This document shows, piece by piece, positions 1-7,153 of a stretch of DNA of 12,060 nucleotides; the stretch's first letter is position 1; each line of letters begins with the position of its first letter. Both the position numbers and the translations under genes were made by a program. The notes below the pieces were generated by a model. It saw nothing but the letters and a program-made list of their open reading frames with translations, did not search any database and was not told where the DNA came from. The stretch spans positions 1 to 12,060 of the forward strand of contig RBNI01005837.1 in NCBI GenBank assembly GCA_003990745.1, written 5' to 3'. The stretch is from Jimgerdemannia flammicorona. Lineage: Eukaryota; Mucoromycota; Endogonomycetes; Endogonales; Endogonaceae.

Positions 1-79
1 CCCCCCCTACCCCTTTCCAATGAAAGACCACTTTGTCTAACACTATCGCCACCCTCCTACTACTCTGCTCACAGATCCT

Positions 80-1130
80 TACCACCAAATATTCAGTGAT
101 CTCAAAAGGTCCAATATACTTGGGTTGGAACTTGTTCAAAGAGCAGTTGACTTGAGATTGTATCTTGAGGTTCTCAGTAGACAGTAGGACTTGATCTCTA
201 ACAGTATAAGTGACATCATGGTATTTCTTGTCAGCATATGTACTTGGCTTGATGCTGTTGAGCCTTCTGAAGGTTTGTGGTAGCAATCTTGAGTAGTTTA
301 TCCATTTTGTCTGTAAGGTTCTTGGTAGTTGGGACTTGTATTTGACTGGTTTTCTTGAAAGAGAATAGACTTGCAGGGGTCTCAGGATCTTGACTGTAGA
401 GTAACTGGAAAGGGGAAAGACCAGTAGATGATTAGATAGCATTGTTGTATGCAAACTCTGTATAAGTCAGATAGATGTCTCAATCATCTTGTTTGTAAGA
501 AATATAGTTTCTAAGTATTTGTTCTAGAGTTCTGTTTATGTGCTCAGTTTGTCCATTAGTTTGTAGGTGAAAGACAGTAGATATAGCCAATTGGGTTCCC
601 AGAGTCTTGAAGAGAGTTTGTCAGAAGTGGCTAGTAAACTTGGGGTTACAATTGCTAATAATTACTTATGGTAGACCATAGTGATGAAAGATGGACTTGA
701 AGAAGATTCTTGCAATCTTGGGTGTAGTAGCATTAATAGTGGTTGGTTCAGTAACCATAGTCTTGATCAGGTGGTCAATGAATATGACAATAGCATTAGC
801 ACCAGATTGAGTTCATGGTAGTTGAGTTATAAAGTCCATGGTGACTTGCTCAAACTTCTTGGTAGGAATTGGCAGTAGTTGTAGCAAACCAGTAGATACT
901 TGATTAGTAGACTTGTTGTGCTGATATAGATCACAGCTGGCAACATAGTTCTTGATTTCCTTGACCATGTTTGGCCAATAGTAGCAGTGTTGGATGTTCT
1001 TGATGGTCTTCTCAATTCCCAGATAACTGGCAAGAGGGGAGTCATAGTGTTCTTGCAAAACCTTGTAGCATAGGTTCATGTTTTCAGGTAGGTAGACTTG
1101 GTCTTGATGATAGATCAGATTGTTCTCGAC
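80..1130 (-). pseudogene. Gypsy integrase with GPF motif
   Basis: This would insert the DNA copy into the genome. The N-terminal HHCC zinc finger lies at 1050-910, with YYWPNMVKEIKNYVASCD. It is damaged: the second Cys of the C-x2-C pair is Tyr. The catalytic core keeps the first Asp (TMDFITQLP, 836) and the Glu (NGQTEHINR, 545). The middle Asp is Asn (ISNCNPKF, 653). The 653-545 distance is 36 codons, exactly the D-35-E spacing. Several nonsense codons interrupt the core (815, 668, 623). A 1-nt shift near 240 is followed by VRDQVLLSTENLKI and QPKYIGPFEI near 127-95, the GPY/F motif of the C-terminal domain. Any chromodomain would lie outside the window. Confidence 0.88.
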
Positions 1131-1199
1131 AGTATATGTATCCTTGAGTTCATTTGAGAAAACTCTAGTGGCAACTGTATCCTCTTTGTAAGCTTACTT

Positions 1200-1800
1200 G
1201 ATTTGGTCTAGAAATTCTGATGCCAAGGTGACTTGTATAATTATGGTGAGGTCTGGACACCTTAATAAGGTATCTGGTACTTTAAGTGTCTTGCCAGGCT
1301 TGTAAATGATCATCAGATTGAAGGTTTGAAGCTTGAGGCTCCACTTAGCTTGTAGATGTGACAGAGTAGGTTGGGTGTTGATGTACTTGAGAGATTGATG
1401 ATCAGTAATGACATCAAACTCAACACTTTCTAGATAGCATTGCCAGTAGTCTAGTGTATGTATTATTGCTAGTAGTTCCTTCTTGTGAGTAGCTGCTTTT
1501 GTTCAGCTGGGGCCAGCTTGTGGGACTCGAAAGCAATAGGGCAATGTTCTTTGCCATCATCTTGTGACAGAACTGCTCCAATGGCAAAATTTGACACATC
1601 AGTGGTGACTATGAATTTTAGGCCTTGATCTGTATTACACAGGACTGGGGCATGGATCAGGTGGTTCTTGAGTTCTTGAAAGACTTGTTGACAGAAGAGA
1701 TCCCAGGTGTAGGGTACATAGTGGTCTGAGTGTGGGGCCTTCCTCATGAGGTTAGTCAGTGGTTCAGCAATACCAGAGAAGTTTCTGACAAAGCAGTGGT
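1200..1800 (-). pseudogene. RNase H domain of Gypsy Pol
   Basis: This removes the RNA strand during reverse transcription. The N-terminal connection segment (YTWDLFCQQVFQELKNHL) leads into KFIVTTDVSNFAIGAVLSQ, with the first catalytic Asp near 1600. Near 1500 the frame shifts by one base within what is normally the N-Y-x-x-H-E/K-K-E-L-L-A stretch. THKKELLAIIHTLDYW is readable in the second frame, followed by VITDHQSLKYI, which carries a further conserved Asp. The 278-nt open stretch at 1469-1747 is thus only half of the domain. Boundaries are approximate. Confidence 0.8.
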
Positions 1801-2780
1801 AATAGCCAGCTAGACTAAGGAAGGATCAGAGTTCTGTGAGGTTTGACAGAATGAACTATTCTTCAATTGCTTCTATCTTGTGTGGGTCTACTTGAATTCC
1901 TTGTGCAGAGACAATGTGATCAAGGTATTCGACTTGTTTCTTGAAGAATTCACATTTCTTGAGCTTGATATAAAGCTTTGTATTTTCACAGGATCTCTAG
2001 GACTATTCAAATGTGTTTGAGGTATTCTTCTTTAGTTGTACTAAAGATCAGGATGTCATTAAGATATACCAACAGGAAAATAAATAGTTGGTCCTTGAAT
2101 ATCTTGTTCATCAGAGTCTGAAATGTGGTGGGTGTATTGGTGAGACCAAATACTAAGACCAGGAATTCATAGAGTCTAAAGGGAGTTATGAATACAGTCT
2201 TGGGAATATCTTCTGGCTTGATTCAGATCTGGTGGTATCCTGACATAAGGTCTAACTTGGTGAAGTATTTGGTATTCTTGAGAGTATCAAAGATTTGATC
2301 AATTAAGGATAATGGATAGTGGTTCTTGACAGTAAGTTTGTTGAGTACACAATAGTCTATACATATTTGCAGGATACTATCCTTCTTCTTGACAAATAAG
2401 ACTGGTGAGCTATAAGGAGATTTGCTTGGCTGAATGGCTCCTTGTGCAAGTAGTTCTTCTAGTTCCTTCTTGACTACTTCAATTTCAAGTGGTGACATGC
2501 AGTATATATATTTCTTGGGTAGTATAGCTCCTGGAGTCAGTTTGATTTCATGATCAACTTCTCATATAGGTGGTAGGCCAGGTAGCTTGTCTGGAAAGAC
2601 ATCCTTGAATTCCTCTAGCAATAGCTTAATGCTTTCATTGACTGATAGTCTCTTGTTTTGTTTCTTAGAGCAGATCATTATAATAAAGGTATGCATTGCC
2701 TTCTTGAGTACTTTCTTATACTGTATAGCTGACAGTGTTGCAATTTGGATCTTGCTTGTGGTCTTGTCTGTCTTGATCAT
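1800..2780 (-). pseudogene. Gypsy reverse transcriptase with linker
   Basis: This would copy element RNA into DNA. After a linker ending in EEFKDVFPDKLPGLPPI, the palm and finger motifs follow: GAIQPSKSPYSSPVLFVKKK, CIDYCVLNKLT, FTKLDLMSGYHQI (motif A, Asp present) and FGLTNTPTTFQTLMN (motif B). The catalytic box reads YLND at 2066-2055 in place of YxDD, so the first Asp is lost. A 1-nt frameshift near 1980 is followed, in the next frame, by the conserved KKCEFF and SFLSLAGYY region, which leads into RNase H. Nonsense codons occur after HQI (2225) and further on. The start given is approximate, because the domain is part of a polyprotein. Confidence 0.9.
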
Positions 2781-2822
2781 GATGTTGGCTTCATCTTAAA
2801 GTAAGGTGACTTCATTCTTATA

Positions 2823-3131
2823 TCAATTGATGTCTGGGTTGTGTTTTGTAAGCCAGGGTTTTCCTAAGATCAGATCATGATCTCCTAGTGGTGCAACCTT
2901 GAAGTCTACTTGTTCCCAATATTTCTGGATCTTGATGGGCAGTTTGGTGGCAATTGACTCAATGGGGTGCAGAGTACCATCTGCAGTGACTATACTATTA
3001 TTCTTGGGTATAGACTTGGTGAGGATCTTGAGGTTTTCAATGAAATTCTGATTGATGAAGTTCTCTACAGCTCTGCTGTCTATGAGTACTTGAACTTCTT
3101 TTCCTTTGACTAGGCCTTTGAAAATAAGCAT
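2823..3131 (-). pseudogene. Retropepsin-type aspartic protease domain
   Basis: This domain would cleave the Gag-Pol polyprotein. The active-site loop reads VLIDSRAVENFI, where retropepsins have D-S/T-G. The catalytic Asp (codon at 3080) and Ser are present, but the Gly is replaced by Arg, a G-to-A change. The C-terminal part carries the conserved DLILGKPWLTKHNPDIN segment (from 2876), characteristic of Gypsy proteases. It follows the dUTPase in the same frame. A nonsense codon just after HNPDIN separates it from the RT linker. The loss of the active-site Gly alone would be expected to impair it. Confidence 0.85.
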
Positions 3132-3164
3132 AGCTTGAGCTTGATTTTCACTAAGACTTGCTGC

Positions 3165-3545
3165 TTAATCAGTACTGCCAAAACCCTTTTAATCTTATTT
3201 AGTTTCAGGGAGTTCTTGGACTTCTGTAATTTTGAGTTGACTGGCTTTTTCCAGGATCATTTGTGCAACTTGGTCTCCTTCTTTAACTGTGTAGTCTTGA
3301 TCCTTCTGGTTGACAAGTAAGACTTGAACTTATCCTCAAAAGTCTGGGTCAATGATACCATTGCTTACATCTAAATGATTTTTGACACTGAGTTCTGATC
3401 GCAGTGCAATTCTAGCATAATGTCCTTCAGAACATTGGACTGCAATTCCAGTAAGTACCAGAGTGCAGCCCTTGGCTGGAATAGTGACTTGTTTGACTGA
3501 GTATAGGTCAAGACTGATGGCTCCTTCTGTTTGATATTGAGGGAC
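3165..3545 (-). pseudogene. dUTPase domain inside the Gypsy Gag-Pol
   Basis: dUTPase hydrolyses dUTP to dUMP, keeping uracil out of newly made DNA. Five trimeric-dUTPase motifs appear in order in the Gag-Pol frame. Motif 1 is around LDLYS at 3512-3498. Motif 2 is ARIALRSELSVK near 3416-3381, where the usual form is PRSGLA. Motif 3 is NGIIDPDF at 3362-3339, keeping the catalytic Asp. Motif 4 is GDQVAQMI at 3278-3255. Motif 5 is the Gly-rich GFGST at 3185-3171. Length and spacing fit a single ~125-residue domain. It sits between the zinc knuckle and the protease, a place used by betaretroviral dUTPases. At least four nonsense codons (3338, 3332, 3197, 3191) and changed motif 2 residues make it inactive here. 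I am confident of the family assignment from the ordered motifs. Confidence 0.85.
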
Positions 3546-4556
3546 CTGGGCCTTCAGATGAAGCTTCTTGACCTTGAGCTCAAGTTGACTGATGGTAGGA
3601 TTGACAGGTGTATCCTTGAACAACATGGTGACTGGTCTTGAGGGTTTGCTAGTCTTTCTAGGACATTTGGTTGCAATGTGTCCTGTTTGGTAACAGAAGA
3701 AACAAGCTCCAGATTTCTTCAGATAGTCCTTTTCTTCAAGAGTGAGCTTGGTGTTCTTTTTGTTTATGGTGTCTAAGTCCATTGGTACTGGGCCAACTGT
3801 CCTTGGTTGGTTTCTGTGGCAGTTCTCAAAGTGGTTCTTTTTGTGGCATTCTGGTTCAAAGTAGTTGCCAAAGGTGATGATATCAAATCTATCAGCGATT
3901 CTCATGGCTTCATCAAGAGTTTTGGGCTCTTCTAGCTTGATCTTAACTTGTGTATTTCCCTTCAGATCTCAGACATAGTGGTCTATCTTTTCATCCTCAG
4001 ATACCACTGATAGCTTAAGTAGTATTGATAAGAATTGTGCATTATAGCTTTGCACAGACTTAAGTTACTTGACATTCACTAGCTTGTCCCTGGCTAGCTT
4101 GGTGGCATTAGCAGGCTTGAACTGCTTGTAAAGAGCTCTCTTGAAAGCTTCCCAATCTCTGATCTATGCATATGAGTGTACAGATGTAACAATGATATGG
4201 TTGTACCACCAGATGGCTGCATTTCCTCAGAGCAGTGTAGTGGCAAATTAGACTTACATATCATCTTCCATTCTTATGAGCTCAAAGTATTGATCTAATT
4301 GGAAGGTCTATGTATCTGTAGATAGTCCTCCTTGATGGCCATCAAAGGTATCTGGCTTGAGTGGCTTAAAACTGACTGGTATTACAGCAGGATATGATGT
4401 ACCTGTAGTATGTGTTTTCTGCTGTTCTAGTTGTGCTTGAAGTTCTTGAACTTGGTGGGCCATAGCATTGATTATATCTTCTATGTTGAGCTGTGATCCT
4501 CCTGCTTCTTCTATAGCAGAGGGGTCTGGCTAGTAGACTGTTTCTTCATGACTCAT
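3546..4556 (-). pseudogene. Gag region of Gag-Pol, with zinc knuckle
   Basis: This is the structural protein that would form virus-like particles and bind the element RNA. The start is the ATG at 4556 (MSHEET), which follows a short leader after the primer site. The N-terminal part has a Gln-rich probable coiled coil (QVQELQAQLEQQ). A capsid-like core follows, with GNAAIWWYNH and WEAFKRALYKQFKPAN, typical of Gypsy Gag (retrotrans_gag family). Near 3663-3704 is an intact CCHC knuckle, C-x2-C-x4-H-x4-C (CFFCYQTGHIATKC). At least eight in-frame nonsense codons lie in the capsid part, so no full product can be made. The reading frame runs on without an indel into dUTPase and protease, so this was a single Gag-Pol frame. 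Confidence 0.85.
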
Positions 4557-4630
4557 TTCAGATTCATATGACTAGTTGTGACTGGTTTCTGAATTTGTGT
4601 GAGGTTTCTTAATTAGGCAATGTGTAACGA

Positions 4631-4644
4631 CACTGCTGCTACCA
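4631..4644 (-). promoter_or_regulatory. Primer-binding site for minus-strand DNA synthesis
   Basis: Two bases after the LTR end the minus strand reads TGGTAGCAGCAGTG. The first seven bases are complementary to a tRNA 3' end ...GCTACCA, as found in initiator-methionine tRNAs of several fungi. TGGTAGC also begins the yeast Ty1 primer site. The exact tRNA cannot be confirmed without the host tRNA set. Confidence 0.75.
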
Positions 4645-4775
4645 AGTGTAATGGTTCTAGTTTCTTTGAGAGGAAGCAGCTAAATCTGGAAGTTCTGGTT
4701 AGCCTAAAGTAACTCAAAGAGATACTTAAAGGTTTAAGTATTCTTGAAAGATTTCTGGAAGAAAATATTCTGAGC

Positions 4776-4781
4776 TTTATT
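4776..4781 (-). terminator. AATAAA polyadenylation signal in the LTR
   Basis: AATAAA is read on the minus strand about 20 nt downstream of the TATA-like box. In LTR retrotransposons the 3' LTR uses such a signal for 3'-end formation. In this 5' copy it would be bypassed or lie close to the transcript start. Confidence 0.4.
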
Positions 4782-4798
4782 CAGGCAGAGAACAAGGA

Positions 4799-4808
4799 TA
4801 TTTATATA
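4799..4808 (-). promoter_or_regulatory. TATA-like box of the 5' LTR
   Basis: TATATAAATA is read on the minus strand, about 310 nt into the LTR and about 155 nt upstream of its inner end. This is a reasonable place for the RNA polymerase II promoter of an LTR retrotransposon. The call rests on motif and position only; no start site can be proven. Confidence 0.5.
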
Positions 4809-5111
4809 TGATCTGAAAGAAAGATCCAGAAGGATCTTGGAAAGAAAGAGAAATGCCAAGAAATAGGTTCTTGGCAAAGCTGACTAATACTATTCTACAA
4901 TGTTCCAAAAGGTTCCATGACTAGCTGAGACAAGGTACTTGACACCAAGGAAAGACAAGAATGTTCTAGTGGTGTCTGGGCACCAAGAGAAGGTTTCTAA
5001 GCAAGTAGAAGATGCCAGAACATAGTAGAATGTTCAAGAAATAACAAGAAAAGGCTGACTAAAAGATATAAAAAATATACTAAGACTAAATATGACTGTG
5101 AAATTGTTACA

Positions 5112-6333
5112 CTCTAGCTAATATCAGTTGTAGGAACTGCAGAAGAGAAACTTCTATCTTAACTTCTTGAATCGTTTGCCAGACTTTATTATAGATATCT
5201 CTGGATATAGTCTTCAGAGTATACTTCTTTTTGGACTTCAGGAGAGTAGGCTCTTGTTTCTCTTACTCTATTTTTTCATTTTCTGGAGATAGTTCATTTG
5301 TTTTGAGAACAAAAGATGAAAGATACCAGGGAGGTATTTCTACTTACTCCTCTTCATGTTCTTCATCTTTCTCTTAAATTCTTCTGCTGATATTCCAGAA
5401 TGGTCTTCCTACAGGTCTCTTCCTTTTCTCTGCTGGGTAAACTATCTTCTTAGTGATGACTTTGACTGGGTATAAGTCCAGATCACTGTAGTCTTTACTG
5501 TTACTTTCTTCTTTAAAGTTTTCAACAGGATGAGCTTTAGTTTTCTTATACTGGATTTCATTCCTTCAATTTAGTGGTTCTGAGTCCCTTCAGTTACTTC
5601 TTTTGTTATCATATTCAGTTATATAGTGTCCAAATTATCCACAGTAGAAGCACTGGACTTGGGCTCTGTCTCAGACAAAGTATCTTCTTTCTTCTTGCTA
5701 GTAGCTCCTGTTATCTCTGAGTAGATAACCTTGGTTTCTTTGTAGTATATACTCTCTGTTGTCTTGTGGGTAGCTCTGATTTTCACATGTAGTGAGTTTT
5801 CAATCTGTCTAACCAATCAGTCCAACTTGGAACTAAGGTCTTGAATTTCACTCCTGTTCTTCTTCTATTTTTCGACTGGCTTTCTTTCTTTGGATCTTTC
5901 CTGTTCTTAAAGGAGTCCTTATAGGGCCTTGACTAAGATATCTACTTTATTATCCTTCTTATTATGGTCATTCCAGATAGTTTCTTATCTGATATCAAAA
6001 AATCCTTAGGCTACATCTACTTGCTCTTTGGACCTTCTGATACCTAGAGTGTAGATATACTGAGCAATATTCAGGAGAATCTTATTTATAAAAATCATTG
6101 GACCTATGATGTCTTGGTTAGTGGCATTAAACCCAGCTGTATACATTCTCTTTTGGATTCTTGTAAAGAATGCCCTAGATAATTCTCTAAGGTTTATCTT
6201 CATTTCTATAATGAATTCTTATATCTTGTAGTGGGTCTCATTTTCTATATACTTCTCAATGAGCCAGTAGATCATGGTCTCATACTCTACTACTCAGATT
6301 GGTACTGTATAGATGGCTGCTCCAAGGTCTGAG
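5112..6333 (-). pseudogene. Gag and pre-protease fragment of a second Gypsy-like element
   Basis: Minus-strand pieces form a decayed Gag. The first open piece is at 6203-6006 and has a helical capsid-like composition. A Lys/Glu/Ser-rich piece follows at 5816-5619. In another frame a zinc-knuckle-like motif starts at 5652 (CFYCG, stop, FGHY). Its last Cys is Tyr and a stop replaces a central residue. A frame down to 5112 ends in DIYNKVWQTIQEVKIEVSLL, which resembles the region just before the protease in many fungal Gypsy elements. There it is cut off by the LTR of the first element. It differs clearly from the Gag of element 1. Only about two CpG are seen in 1.2 kb. The upstream end at 6333 abuts the PLE tail. 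Assignment as Gypsy is likely but rests on weak motifs. Confidence 0.6.
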
Positions 6334-6345
6334 TTTTTTTTTTTT
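6334..6345 (-). other. A12 tail at the 3' end of the PLE
   Basis: Twelve T on the plus strand equal a run of A at the 3' terminus of the minus-strand element, directly after the pLTR. It marks the point where RNA-templated insertion or end joining to the Gypsy-like Gag fragment took place. No target duplication is recognisable. Confidence 0.7.
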
Positions 6346-6557
6346 ATTATTATAAAATAAGTAGATAATAGAGGAATAGTGTTGAGTGAGATGTGATACT
6401 GTTATGATGGATATGAAGGTCAGCAGTAAAAGGTCAAAACAGTAAATATCTTATGTGAATTTTCATGACAGAACAATAGCAAGCAGAATAAAGTGTTTTC
6501 CGAAACAAGGTGCAATAGATCTGCAACCCGCCCACAGCACCACAATATATAGCAGTC

Positions 6558-6563
6558 TTTATT
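6558..6563 (-). terminator. AATAAA polyadenylation signal in the 3' pLTR
   Basis: AATAAA on the minus strand lies in the middle of the 3' pLTR. It is conserved at the equivalent places in the other two repeat copies (10460-10455 minus, 11225-11230 plus). It could direct 3'-end formation of the PLE transcript, although the element itself extends a further 220 nt. Confidence 0.35.
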
Positions 6564-6880
6564 CAAAAATGAGAACAAAGTTTGGATAAACAAAGACACA
6601 GATCTAACCCCAGAATTCCGGAAGTAGAATGGTGCATAAGTACTCAAACCTTGCCCCAATCTAAACAAAAGTCCAAATCGGACTTCGTCGATCTACACAC
6701 GTGACAGGCCATTAAAAACCCGATATAGAAACAATCAGGAAAAGGTACTGGTCACATGATCTAATGTTACACAATCAGTAAACAATGCCAAAATGGAACT
6801 AGACCAATGACATATCACGTGTCATCATGTGATTATTACTTATAGGTTTAAAACTCTAAAAATTGTCAGCACCCAAAGAT

Positions 6881-7005
6881 GCAGGTGTCAGGCCTAGAGC
6901 CTCATGACCGGAGTGGAGTAGAGCCTTGGCACCAGAGCAAGTGAAGCGAGTGGAGGTAGACAGGTGTCATGGAGTATAGGTATGCAGGCGTCAGGCCTAG
7001 AGCCT
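6881..7005 (-). repeat. Internal direct repeat in the pLTR
   Basis: A 22-nt unit (core TCAGGCCTAGAGCCT) occurs at 6881-6902 and again at 6984-7005, about 103 nt apart. The same pair is at 10778-10800 and 10881-10903 in the other pLTR. The core holds AGGCCT and can fold back on itself. This GC-richer block is the part missing from the truncated copy at 10936. Confidence 0.6.
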
Positions 7006-7043
7006 CGCGCCAGAGGTTGACTGGTGATTTTTCACGTTTTTAA

Positions 7044-7153
7044 ACATCATACGGCATGTACGAGCAGTGCGGCCTTCAGGGAGGACTTAAAGTAAAACTG
7101 GTATTTGAGACAGCATTAAGAATGGTAAAACCATTCTTCTGGGTGATGATAGG
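7044..7153 (-). other. PLE 3' leader between RT and 3' pLTR
   Basis: About 110 nt of non-coding sequence. It is too short to encode a GIY-YIG endonuclease or any other domain, and I see no further motif in it. Confidence 0.6.

Larger units (their letters stand above)
1..5111 (-). mobile_element. Ty3/Gypsy LTR retrotransposon, 5' portion, decayed
   Basis: The order read on the minus strand is LTR, primer site, Gag, dUTPase, protease, RT, RNase H, integrase. Integrase after RNase H is diagnostic of Ty3/Gypsy rather than Ty1/Copia. The 3' end of integrase runs to the window edge, so the 3' LTR and the target duplication cannot be seen. One reading frame covers Gag to mid-RT (4556 to about 1985). 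It then shifts near 1980, shifts back near 1500, and shifts again near 240. Nonsense codons are scattered throughout. By eye there are only about seven CpG in 4.6 kb, which suggests methylation-linked or RIP-like C-to-T decay. It is inserted into another Gypsy-like element whose Gag lies at 5112-6333. It is clearly non-autonomous now. Confidence 0.93.
4647..5111 (-). repeat. 5' long terminal repeat of the Gypsy element
   Basis: On the minus strand the segment starts TGTAAC and ends ATTACA, giving the short inverted ends typical of LTRs (TGTAAY...RTTACA) over 465 bp. The inner end lies 2 nt from a primer-binding site, which fixes this boundary well. The outer boundary at 5111 is set by the matching terminus and by the point where the neighbouring Gag-like reading frame stops. 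Inside are a TATA-like box and, about 20 nt further on, an AATAAA signal, in the expected promoter/R-region order. I see no CpG in the whole LTR. The partner LTR is outside the window, so identity between LTRs, and hence age, cannot be estimated. Confidence 0.85.
6346..7043 (-). repeat. 3' pLTR (terminal direct repeat) of the PLE
   Basis: It is about 700 bp and aligns end to end with 10244-10941, with mostly C/T and G/A differences. The inner boundary is after ...TTTTTAAAC, where this copy continues into the 3' leader and the other copy into the inverted partial element. The outer boundary is TATTATAAAAT, after which this copy has the A12 tail and the other copy runs into the ORF1 start. It contains an AATAAA at 6563-6558 (minus) and several CACGTG/CACATG palindromes. 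Confidence 0.85.

Noticed and set aside
1..14. C-rich start of the window as a telomere-like repeat
   Set aside because: It is a single C7TAC4 stretch inside the integrase C-terminal coding frame, with no repeated unit.
2587..3320. Plus-strand open frames at 2587-2799 and 3135-3320
   Set aside because: They are hydrophobic antisense shadows of the Gypsy protease/RT linker and dUTPase, with no motif of their own.
5112..6333. A host gene instead of an element Gag
   Set aside because: The zinc-knuckle-like motif, pre-protease-like end, many stops and CpG depletion equal to the neighbouring Gypsy element favour a decayed retrotransposon, though the motif support is modest.
6420..6668. 82-codon minus-strand frame in the pLTR
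   Set aside because: It is not kept open with the same product in the other two repeat copies and shows no domain; it lies in a region best explained as promoter/UTR repeat.
7010..7060. Hammerhead ribozyme, expected in many PLE repeats
   Set aside because: CTGACGA (10770-10776, minus) and GAAA near the repeat edge exist, but they are not in an order and distance that allow the three stems with a GUH cleavage site. A covariance-model search could still find a decayed one.
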